Of a stretch of DNA of 64,000 bases, positions 56,897-64,000 are shown piece after piece (position 1 is the stretch's first letter; every line of letters begins with the position of its first letter). The stretch spans positions 78,884-142,883 of the forward strand of contig DASXVS010000017.1 of the NCBI GenBank assembly GCA_036504095.1, in the 5' to 3' direction. A model generated the notes under the pieces. That model saw only the letters and a program-made list of their open reading frames with translations. It ran no database searches and had not been told where the DNA came from. Origin of the DNA: Armatimonadota bacterium. GTDB lineage: Bacteria > Armatimonadota > DTGP01 > JAKQQT01. A program made the position numbers and the translations under genes.

Positions 56897-58605
56897 AACA
56901 TCTGCTCCAACTGCCTCTGCTTGTCGAGATCGCTGGATGTCAGGACCACGGTCTGGCCCTCCTTTACCCCGGACACGATCTGGATGACCTTGTCATCGCT
57001 CGCGCCTGTCTTGACCACAACTTCCCTGAAGCGGGATGGGAGCTTCGGCCCCGGCGGCGCGGGCGCACCCTTGACTGCGCCCTGATCCGAGTCTTTCCCG
57101 GGCGTCTTGGGAACGTAGACAACGTCGTTGTCCTTGGACGTCTTGACCGCATCCAGCGGCACCACAAGCGCGTTTCTCACCAGGCCGGTATCGACTTCCA
57201 CTTTGGCGGTCATCTTAGGTTTCAATGGGACGTCCGCTTTGTCGATCGCAACGGTGATGTTGTAGGAAACGACCGTCGCGTTCGCGATGGTGTCCGAGGC
57301 GACTTTGACCACCCGGCCGGCCAGCGGATGGTTCGGGAACGCATCCACGTTTACCTTGGCCTTCTGTCCCACTTTCAACGTTCCGATGTCCGTTTCGTCC
57401 ACCGGCACATCCACCTGCGTCCGGCTGAGGTCGGCGATGGTCAGCAGGGTGGGGGTCTGGAAGCCGGCCGTCACGGTTTCACCAACCTTGGCCTCCACGG
57501 TGGTCACGATGCCGTCGATCGGAGAGAAGATGCGCATCTTGGCGTAGTTGTTGCGCTGTCGCTCGTATTCCGCCGCCGTCTGCCGGTAGGAAGCCTTTGC
57601 CTCCTCTGCCTGGGCGATGCGGACCGCGATGTCGCCTTCACCGGCAATCGCCGCCTGGAGCGCTTCGCGCGCGCTCGTAAGGTCTTGTCTGGCCGCATCG
57701 GCCTGGGCGGAACGGATCCCTACCTCGGACGCGTTCGACCTGGAGGTCTTCAAACCGGCCTGGGCCTGTTTGACCCTCTGAATGGCCGAGGAGAGATCGT
57801 GTTTGGCGTTCGCCTGGGCCAGCGCGAGGGCCTTCTTCTTGGCCACCACGTCGGCCTCGTTAACGCGCACGGTGGTTTCGGCGTTCTCCGCGTCGCTCTT
57901 GCTGATATACCCTTTGGCCACCAGGTCCCGCGAACGTTTTGCGTTCGCCGCAGCCTGATCCGCCTGCGCCTGCGATGCGTCCAGGGCGGCCTGCGCGGTC
58001 TGGACCTGCAGGTCGATGGTGGAGCGGGTCTGCGTCAGCGCGTCCTGCGCGATGCTCAGTTCGGCAGTCGCGCGATCGATGTCCGCCTGGGTGACCGCGG
58101 GCTGGCTGCCGGAGGTGAGGGCCGTCTGCTGGTAGCGCGCTTCCGCGGCGCGGACTTCAGCCCGCGCCCGGGCAATCGCCGCCGCTGTTGAAGGCCTCTG
58201 CTGCGCCAGCGCCGCCTCGCTCTGACGAACGCGCGCCATCGCGGAATCCACGCTCGCCTTGCTCTGAAGCATCATGGCGTCGCTCTCCGCATTCTGCAGT
58301 TCGGCAACCAACTGGCCGGTGTGCACGGTGTCGCCCACGTCCACGAAGAGGTGCTTCACCTTGCCGCTCACCTCGGCGCCGATCTTCACTTCGGCGGACG
58401 TCTGAAGCGTTACGGAGCCTGTCGCCGTGACGGACTGGCGGATATCCTGGCGCTTCGCTACCGCCGTCTTGGTGTCATCCGGCTTCTTGTGCGTCATTTT
58501 CCACGCGACGACCCCGACGATGAGCACCACCGCGATGCCCAGGAGCCAGAAGCAGCCCTTGCGAGACCCGTTCCGGCGCCGTTTGTTGTTGTTTGCCTTT
58601 TCCAA
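56893..58605 (-). CDS. HlyD/MacA-type periplasmic adaptor
   Basis: 570 residues from TTG 58605, eight bases after GGAGG. One N-terminal membrane anchor (GCFWLLGIAVVLIVGVVAW), barrel-sandwich half-motifs VKIGAEVSGKVKHLFVDVGD and MRIFSPIDGIVTTVEAKVGE, and between them an unusually long alpha-helical hairpin (about 105-370) rich in Ala/Gln/Ser with heptad patterns. The C-terminal beta-barrel and membrane-proximal domains follow; a Pro/Lys linker lies near 520. Connects the MacB-like pump to TolC. Coupled to the ATPase gene by ATGA. Confidence 0.92.
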   Translation of the reverse strand: MEKANNNKRRRNGSRKGCFWLLGIAVVLIVGVVAWKMTHKKPDDTKTAVAKRQDIRQSVTATGSVTLQTSAEVKIGAEVSGKVKHLFVDVGDTVHTGQLVAELQNAESDAMMLQSKASVDSAMARVRQSEAALAQQRPSTAAAIARARAEVRAAEARYQQTALTSGSQPAVTQADIDRATAELSIAQDALTQTRSTIDLQVQTAQAALDASQAQADQAAANAKRSRDLVAKGYISKSDAENAETTVRVNEADVVAKKKALALAQANAKHDLSSAIQRVKQAQAGLKTSRSNASEVGIRSAQADAARQDLTSAREALQAAIAGEGDIAVRIAQAEEAKASYRQTAAEYERQRNNYAKMRIFSPIDGIVTTVEAKVGETVTAGFQTPTLLTIADLSRTQVDVPVDETDIGTLKVGQKAKVNVDAFPNHPLAGRVVKVASDTIANATVVSYNITVAIDKADVPLKPKMTAKVEVDTGLVRNALVVPLDAVKTSKDNDVVYVPKTPGKDSDQGAVKGAPAPPGPKLPSRFREVVVKTGASDDKVIQIVSGVKEGQTVVLTSSDLDKQRQLEQML

Positions 58606-58619
58606 GGAGAATTGCCTCC

Positions 58620-58745
58620 AGCTAACTACCTCGCCCGCCGGATGAATCCGACGGCTGTTCAGATACCCTGCTTTCCAGGCAGGCGCCCCTGCCCGGAGGG
58701 CAGGTTCCACGCTCAGCCGCCGAGTTCATTCGGCGGGGCGCACCA
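58620..58745. repeat. Hairpin-rich spacer between tolC-like and adaptor genes
   Basis: Contains CCTGCTTTCCAGGCAGG, CTGCCC-GGA-GGGCAG and GCCGCCGAGTTCATTCGGCG, a relative of the CTTCAG-core hairpins. Lies inside the export operon. Confidence 0.45.
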
Positions 58746-58758
58746 CGTTCAAAAAAGA

Positions 58759-60021
58759 TCAGCGGGCCTCGCCGGGCCCGAACTTGCCCATCAGATAATT
58801 CAATTCGCGCTGGGCCTGAGCCAGCGAATACCGGGCGTTCACCAGGTCCACCCGGGCGGAGTGCAGCTGGCTCTCGGCATCCGAGACTTCCAATTGTGTG
58901 CCCGCGCCCGCCTGATAGCGCCCGACGGCGACGTCGCGCGCCTCGCTGGCCTGTTGGAGCGTCGCTTCACCGAGCTTCACCTGCTCCTGGCCGGTTTCCA
59001 CGGCGATCACGGCGTTCGTGACCTGCTGCGTGGCGGTGAGCTCCGTCGCCCGCAGGTCGGCCTCCGCGCGCTGAAGGCTCCCCTGTGCCGATCGGATGGC
59101 GCCGGAGTTGCGGAAGCCGTCGAATACATTCCAGGAGAGAGTGATTCCGGCCGACCAGCGCAGCGTGTCCGCCGGGAAAGTCTTTGCGGCGCCGCCCAGT
59201 TGTCCGGCTGCGGAGAGAGTGGGCGCGTTGCCGACGCGTGTTGCGCTCAGGCTGTGCCGCGCCGCGTCAACTCCCAGGCGCGCCACCACCACATCCGGGC
59301 GGTTGGCGAGGGCATAGGCTACCGGGTCCTTTTCCGTCTGCTCCGGCGCCGGAGCGGGTTCGACCGTGGTGATTTCCTCCGTCCCGACCCGGCCGATGGC
59401 GGAGTTCAGCGCCACCTGGGCGCTGCGTACGTCGGCCTGTGCGGCTACCAGCGCCTGCCGGCTCTGGGCGAGAGCGGTCGCGGCCCGAAGCACATCAAAC
59501 CGGGCAGCGGAGCCGTTGTCCAGCCGCGCCTGTGCGGCATCTCGGTCGTATTGCCGGCTCGTAAGCGTTTCAGCGCTCGCCGCCGCGACGCCCTGAGCCT
59601 TCAGCAGCCCGAAATATGCCGCCGTGACCGAGCGAACAACCTGCAGCCGAGTGTCATCCTCATTGGCGCGGGCGGCCCGCAACTGCGACTGGGCCGCCGC
59701 GATACTCTGCGGGGTGCGGCCGAGGTCGTATAGCAGTTGGCTGGCGCTTACAGACGTCGAGGAGCCTTCGAAGAGCGGCGTTTCGTCCTGCATCCGGGAC
59801 TTCGATACGCTCGCTTGAACCGACGGCAGCAGGCCGCTTTTCGCCGAGATCGCCGCGCCTTCCGCGGAGCGGCTGCCGGCGGCGGCGGATGCGACGCTGG
59901 GGTGATTGGCCAGAGCCTGCGCAATCGCCTGCTCCAGCGTCATCGAAGCCGGGGCGTTGGCGAAGGCGCGGCCGGTGAGCAGCAATGCGCTCATCAGAAA
60001 GACCCTATTGGGAAAACGCAT
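58759..60021 (-). CDS. TolC-like outer membrane efflux protein
   Basis: 420 residues. Signal peptide MRFPNRVFLMSALLLTGRAFA, then two OEP repeats: MTLEQAIAQALANHPSVASA opens the first, and PVAYALANRPDVVVARLGVD the second. Long Ala/Gln-rich amphipathic helices (SIAAAQSQLRAARANEDDTR) form the periplasmic barrel. ATG 60021, or the TTG directly before it (60024), follows AGGAGG. First gene of the export operon tolC-adaptor-ATPase-permease. Its presence supports an outer membrane. Confidence 0.92.
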   Translation of the reverse strand: MRFPNRVFLMSALLLTGRAFANAPASMTLEQAIAQALANHPSVASAAAGSRSAEGAAISAKSGLLPSVQASVSKSRMQDETPLFEGSSTSVSASQLLYDLGRTPQSIAAAQSQLRAARANEDDTRLQVVRSVTAAYFGLLKAQGVAAASAETLTSRQYDRDAAQARLDNGSAARFDVLRAATALAQSRQALVAAQADVRSAQVALNSAIGRVGTEEITTVEPAPAPEQTEKDPVAYALANRPDVVVARLGVDAARHSLSATRVGNAPTLSAAGQLGGAAKTFPADTLRWSAGITLSWNVFDGFRNSGAIRSAQGSLQRAEADLRATELTATQQVTNAVIAVETGQEQVKLGEATLQQASEARDVAVGRYQAGAGTQLEVSDAESQLHSARVDLVNARYSLAQAQRELNYLMGKFGPGEAR

Positions 60022-60205
60022 CAAGTACGGTGCCTCCTGACTCTTGTACACGACGGGATGGCGGCGCGGCATCATTTTACGCGCGCCGGCCGGCGACAAC
60101 TCTCCTACGTCTCACGACACGCACAGGTTTCGTTATCGCTACGTAGCGACACGCCTCGGATTTCCGGTACAATGGTGGTAACCCAATGCGAGGAGATTCA
60201 ACCCC

Positions 60206-63200
60206 GTGACTAGTCTGTACCGCCGGTTCCTGCCGGCTCTGCTCATTCCCATTCTGTTCGCCAACCCGGTGGCGAGGGCGGACGATTCGTTTCACCCGTT
60301 CCTGCGCCGCCCCGACGTCAAGGGTGACAGGGTGGCGTTCACAGCCGAGGGTGACATCTGGCTGGCGTCGATCTCAACCGGAGAAGCGAGCCGGATCACG
60401 TCGCACCCCGGCACGGAAGCGAACCCCCATTTTTCGCCGGACGGCAAGACCCTGGCATTCGACGCCCAGTACGAAGGCGGAACCGATGTCTACGTCATGC
60501 CGGTGACCGGGGGGATGCCGAAGCGGCTCACCTGGGACCCCCGGGGCACCCGCGTTGTCGGGTGGACGCCGGACGGTGCGTCCGTCCTGTTCCTTTCGGC
60601 GCGCGCCAACGCCGAAAACTCGCGCCGGCTGTGGAAGGTGCCCGCCGGTGGGGGGCTGCCGTCCGAACTCCCGATCCCCCGCGCCGTCCTCGCCTCGATG
60701 GCGAATGACGGGCGTCGCGTCGCATTTGTCCCCATCTCCGCGGAATGGCAGCACTGGAAGCACTACAAGGGTGGCCAGGCGGATGATATCTGGCTCACGG
60801 ACATCACAACGAAAACCTTCCGGCGCATGACCACCGACCCGTCCGTCGACACCACCCCAACCTGGGCCGGCGATTCCATCTATTTCATTTCGGAGAGAAG
60901 CGGCCTCGCCAACCTGTTCCGCCTGAACCCGGATACCGGCGCGGTTGAGCCCCTCACACGATACACTGACGCGGAAGCGCGCTACCCGAGTTCGGATGGA
61001 AAGAGCGTCGTTTTCCAGCACGGAAACTCCCTCGCGCTCTACAACATCGCCACCGGTAAGGTTACGGAACTCGACATTCGACTGGATACAGACCGCATCC
61101 ACGCTCGCCCTAAGCGCGTGCCCGCCTCGGCCGGCCTCGGCGCGGCGGCCATCGGGCCCACCGGCAAACGTGTGGTCGTCGAGTCCAGGGGCCAGCTCAT
61201 CAGCATCCCGGCGGATGAGGGCGATGCGCGAATCCTGGCGGCGAAACCGGGAAGCCGGTCGCAGTTCCCGGTGTGGTCGCGCGACGGTAAGCAGATCGCA
61301 TTCGTGTCGGACCGTTCCGGTGAGGACCAGGTCTGGGTGGCGCCGGCTGACGGCACCGGCTCCCCGCGGCAGCTGACGAAGGACCACAAGGGTCCGCTGG
61401 GGGTAATCCGATGGGCGCCGGACGGCAAGCATCTTGTCACGTTCGACCGCGAATCCCGGATCATCCTGATAGACGCCAGGACCGGGGCAACCACGCTGGT
61501 GGACCAGGCGGACCGCGCCGGCTCCTACGATTCCCTGAACTACTCCGCGGTCTTCAGCCCGGACGGTAAGTATCTCGCGTTCAACCGCACGGAGCCCAAC
61601 TGGTTCCAGGCGGTCTACATCTACGACATCGCCACGAAGAAGAAGACGGCGGTCAGTTCGCCGGAGATAAACTCGTCGGCGCCCGCATGGGACCCGCTCG
61701 GAAAACTCCTCTATTTCCTTCAGGACCGGGAGTTCACCCCCTCCGGAAGCGGCCCCACGCGGTTCTTCGGCTTCGACAAATACACCCGCGTCTCGTTCGT
61801 TACCTTGGCCGCCGACACCAAGTCCCCGTTCCTGCCGGCCAACTCGGAGGAAGGCGAGGAGGCTAAGCCGGCCGACGAGCAGAAGAAAGACGCGCCGAAG
61901 GAACCCGCCCCCGTCGCGAAACCCGACAAGCCCGCGGCGAAAGGCGTTAAGCCGGACGCGGCGAAAGGCGCTAAGCCGGACGCGGCGAAGGAGAAGCCCA
62001 AACCGGCGGAGCCCGCGCTGCCCGCCGTGAAGATAGATTTCGAAGGGCTGGCGGACCGCATCGCCGATCTGCCCGTCCCGGCCGACCGGTATCAGCAGCT
62101 CGGAGCCGTTGAGGGCCGGGTGCTGATGCTGGTTGGCGGCGAACCGGGATCGGGGGGCGGACCCAGCCTCAAGACGTTCAATGTCAAGGACACAAAGAAG
62201 AAGGACGTTTCGACCATCGCCTCGGGCGTCACGGATTTCGATGTCTCGGCCGACGGCAAGAAGATGTTGGTGCGCACCGGCAGGCAACTCACCGTCATCG
62301 ATTCCGGCGCCACCTCCATGCCCGGCGATGCGCCGAAGGTCGATACGGACAGCGTTTCGCTACTCATAGACCCGGTCGCTGAATGGTCCCAGATATTCAA
62401 CGAGGCGTGGCGCATCGGGCGCGACTTCTTCTACGACCCCGGCCTGCACGGCGTCGATTGGGACGCCGTCAAGACGCGATACGCAGCCCGCCTGAAGGAC
62501 GTGGGCGACCGGGGCGAACTGAACGAAGTGCTCGGCGACATGATCGCCGAACTGATTACGGGACACGCCTACGTCGGCGGCGGTGACGACGGCGGCAGTT
62601 TCCGGTCCACACCCATGGGGTACCTGGCCGCCGATTACGCTCCGGACGCCGGGGGCAAAGCCTACAAGATAACCCACATCCTGCGGGGGGACGGTTTCGA
62701 CCTCGCCAACCGCAGCCCGCTCCTGGCGCAGGGCCTGAACGTCAAGGAAGGCGACTACATCCTCGCCATTTCCGGGCAGCCCGTAACCACCTCCGAGGAC
62801 ATTCAGGCGATGCTGGCCGGCACGCCCGGCCGCATTATCTCCCTCACGGTCAACTCGAAACCGGCGATGAAAGGTTCGCGCGTCGTGCGCGTGAGGCCGA
62901 TGGGTGACGAGTCCAAGGCGAGGTACTATGACTGGGCGGAATCGCGAAGGGAATACATCCGCAAGAACGGCGGCCCCAATCTGGGATATATCCACCTTCC
63001 CGACATGGGCGACACGGGGCTCGCGGAGTTCACCAAGCATTACTACGCCGAACTCGACAAGGACGGCATTATCTACGATTCGCGCTTCAACGCAGGTGGA
63101 TACGTCTCGGCGATGCTGATGATGCAGATGGCGCGCAAACCGTACACGTGGTTCAAGCCGCGCTACGGGGCTTCGTGGACGCGGCAGGATTCGGCGTTCG

Positions 63201-63583
63201 CGGGGTACAGTGCGATGCTTGTGAACGAGCGGAGCTTTTCCAACGGCGAGGAGTGGCCGGACGCCTTCCAGCGCGAAAAGCTGGGCCCCGTCATTGGCGT
63301 GCGCTCGTGGGGCGGGGAAGTGGGCAGCGGCGGCGGCTACCGCCTCGTGGACGGCGGCGTGCTGAACATCCCGAATTACGGAGAGTGGGCAGGCGGTCGA
63401 TGGGTCATCGAGGGGGAAGGCGTCCAGCCGGACATCACGGTGGAACAGGACCCCAACCTGGTCCTCGCCGGCCACGATCCGCAATTGGACCGGGCGATCG
63501 CATATCTCAAGGACCAGATCGCCCGAAAGCCCGTTCCGCGGCCCGTCGCCCCGCCCTACCCGGTGAAAGCCTGGAAGGGCTGA
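60206..63583 (+). CDS. Secreted tricorn-like S41 protease
   Basis: 1125 residues. Signal peptide ending PVARA (about 25). Residues ~30-540 are WD/PD40-type beta-propeller blades (HPGTEANPHFSPDGKTLAF, FPVWSRDGKQIAFVSDRSGE). A low-complexity Lys/Pro/Ala insert follows (~555-615). The C-terminal half has the tricorn core, a PDZ domain (LNVKEGDYILAISGQPVTTS) and the S41 site: His787 in TGHAYV, YDSRFNAGG, and the likely nucleophile Ser1012 in ERSFSNGEEW. Tricorn digests peptides fed through the propeller. Here it is exported, unlike the archaeal enzyme. Cleavage specificity cannot be read. Confidence 0.9.
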   Translation: MTSLYRRFLPALLIPILFANPVARADDSFHPFLRRPDVKGDRVAFTAEGDIWLASISTGEASRITSHPGTEANPHFSPDGKTLAFDAQYEGGTDVYVMPVTGGMPKRLTWDPRGTRVVGWTPDGASVLFLSARANAENSRRLWKVPAGGGLPSELPIPRAVLASMANDGRRVAFVPISAEWQHWKHYKGGQADDIWLTDITTKTFRRMTTDPSVDTTPTWAGDSIYFISERSGLANLFRLNPDTGAVEPLTRYTDAEARYPSSDGKSVVFQHGNSLALYNIATGKVTELDIRLDTDRIHARPKRVPASAGLGAAAIGPTGKRVVVESRGQLISIPADEGDARILAAKPGSRSQFPVWSRDGKQIAFVSDRSGEDQVWVAPADGTGSPRQLTKDHKGPLGVIRWAPDGKHLVTFDRESRIILIDARTGATTLVDQADRAGSYDSLNYSAVFSPDGKYLAFNRTEPNWFQAVYIYDIATKKKTAVSSPEINSSAPAWDPLGKLLYFLQDREFTPSGSGPTRFFGFDKYTRVSFVTLAADTKSPFLPANSEEGEEAKPADEQKKDAPKEPAPVAKPDKPAAKGVKPDAAKGAKPDAAKEKPKPAEPALPAVKIDFEGLADRIADLPVPADRYQQLGAVEGRVLMLVGGEPGSGGGPSLKTFNVKDTKKKDVSTIASGVTDFDVSADGKKMLVRTGRQLTVIDSGATSMPGDAPKVDTDSVSLLIDPVAEWSQIFNEAWRIGRDFFYDPGLHGVDWDAVKTRYAARLKDVGDRGELNEVLGDMIAELITGHAYVGGGDDGGSFRSTPMGYLAADYAPDAGGKAYKITHILRGDGFDLANRSPLLAQGLNVKEGDYILAISGQPVTTSEDIQAMLAGTPGRIISLTVNSKPAMKGSRVVRVRPMGDESKARYYDWAESRREYIRKNGGPNLGYIHLPDMGDTGLAEFTKHYYAELDKDGIIYDSRFNAGGYVSAMLMMQMARKPYTWFKPRYGASWTRQDSAFAGYSAMLVNERSFSNGEEWPDAFQREKLGPVIGVRSWGGEVGSGGGYRLVDGGVLNIPNYGEWAGGRWVIEGEGVQPDITVEQDPNLVLAGHDPQLDRAIAYLKDQIARKPVPRPVAPPYPVKAWKG
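61943..61990. repeat. 24-bp tandem repeat in the tricorn gene insert
   Basis: Two copies beginning GGCGTTAAGCCGGACGCGGC and GGCGCTAAGCCGGACGCGGC, two bases different, encoding G-V/A-KPDAAK. It marks slippage within the disordered insert. Confidence 0.7.
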
Positions 63584-63827
63584 TAGCCCGCACCCGGTTG
63601 GAGCGCGGGCGCCTCGCCCGTTTTCGCCCCGGTACGACCGGCGTCCCGCCGGTTCCCCCCGCGGTCCGACCGGCGTCACGCGGGGAGGTCCCATCTCAAC
63701 GGGGATGGTCTGTGAACCGTTGGCGGACCGCTTGGTCGTCGTGACGGACACCGGCGTGTTGAGCGGATACCCGTCTATCAGGTGACGACGTCGCGGGGAA
63801 ATAGGCAAACGGCCGGACCAAATGTAC
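63584..63827. other. Gene-free stretch with palindromic repeats
   Basis: Carries GAGCGCGGGCGCCTCGCCCG and ACCGGCGTCCCGCCGGT, each also found elsewhere in the window (37768, 19730). No gene seen. Confidence 0.45.
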
Positions 63828-63861
63828 AGAGCGGAGTCGGGATTTCTCCCGGCTCCGCTCT
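63828..63861 (+). terminator. Intrinsic terminator directly before the group II intron
   Basis: 15-bp stem AGAGCGGAGTCGGGA / TCCCGGCTCCGCTCT with one G-U pair and loop TTTC, followed by TTTGTAT. Confidence 0.85.
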
Positions 63862-63867
63862 TTGTAT

Positions 63868-64000
63868 GTACGCCGGGCATGCGCCCGTTCTCGGAGGTGA
63901 AAGTCCTCTACGGTAAAGGGAATCGGAACCGTTAAGCGACGGCAAGGGCGTCACCGCGAGGTGGGGTCTGAAGGAAGCCAGAGCCACAGCCACGACCCGA
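63868..64000 (+). mobile_element. 5' part of a bacterial group II intron (probably class C), cut by the window edge
   Basis: The sequence starts GTACGCCGGGCATGCGCCCG (usual 5' end GUGCGCC) and continues with the domain I landmarks GGAGGTGAAAGTCCTC, AAGCGACGGCAAGGGCGTCA and GAGGTGGGGTCTGAAGGAAG, which are shared by many bacterial group II introns. The boundary is placed by the first G after the terminator tail, give or take four bases. The reverse transcriptase ORF and 3' end lie outside the window. Confidence 0.8.

Noticed and set aside
1..64000. tRNA or rRNA genes
   Set aside because: I looked for T-arm type sequences such as GGTTCGAATCC and for rRNA segments and found none that fit; the GGTTCGAAGGCC near 18045 is the start of the hrcA frame.

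Overview
The window is GC-rich (about 62-65% by eye) bacterial chromosome with dense genes, frequent four-base ATGA/GTGA overlaps and several TTG starts behind strong Shine-Dalgarno sequences. A TolC/HlyD/MacB-type export system, lipoproteins and a tricorn-type secreted protease point to a diderm. The gene set (alternative complex III with a cbb3-like oxidase, LCP protein, rng-rplU-rpmA-obgE-nadD-rsfS order, sugar permeases, GH116, right-handed beta-helix protein) would fit Armatimonadota or a neighbouring diderm Terrabacteria lineage. That placement is inference; no rRNA gene is present.

Layout. 1-5.7 kb: secreted proteins and a two-permease sugar ABC operon interrupted by a beta-helix/PA14 protein and by a four-helix-bundle ORF that sits between 40-bp inverted repeats. 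5.8-7.8 kb: ankyrin protein, MerR-like regulator, tiny Cys/Met-rich secreted protein. 8.3-15.9 kb: ribosome and RNA housekeeping cluster (RNase E/G with a long leader, L21, L27, ObgE, NadD, LCP, RsfS). 15.9-22.7 kb: twin zinc-ribbon membrane proteins, HrcA, a BON protein, a YhaM-type HD exonuclease fused to a complete LexA-type self-cleavage domain, ferredoxin, and an STN-like secreted protein. 23.0-34.9 kb (minus strand): actBCDFAE, ccoN, a CcoO-cytochrome c fusion and three small membrane proteins, forming one quinol-to-oxygen respiratory module, preceded by a redoxin. 35.0-45.4 kb: uridine kinase, N6-adenine DNA methyltransferase, hicBA, Mre11-like phosphoesterase, cupin, GH116 glycosidase, NTP pyrophosphatase, two lipoproteins. 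45.4-54 kb (minus): cyclopropane synthase, a compact arsenic operon built from fusions (arsR-arsM, DF-arsC, acr3), NHL/dockerin protein, two hexapeptide acyltransferases, a methyltransferase. 54.6-60 kb: MacB-like permease, ATPase, adaptor and TolC. 60.2-63.6 kb: tricorn protease homologue. The window ends inside the 5' part of a group II intron placed just after an intrinsic terminator.

Two things stand out. First, the HD-exonuclease/LexA fusion at 19788-21242 keeps the cleavage site, Ser and Lys of LexA at nearly LexA spacing, has no DNA-binding HTH, and has a GAAC-N4-GTTC-like box upstream: a candidate damage-responsive, self-processed nuclease. Second, the intergenic DNA is full of arrays with a strict 7-base period and several different unit families. 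They form hairpins between housekeeping genes, abut stop codons, have entered a methyltransferase reading frame, and flank both hicBA (direct copies that differ by exactly four units) and the four-helix-bundle ORF (inverted copies).
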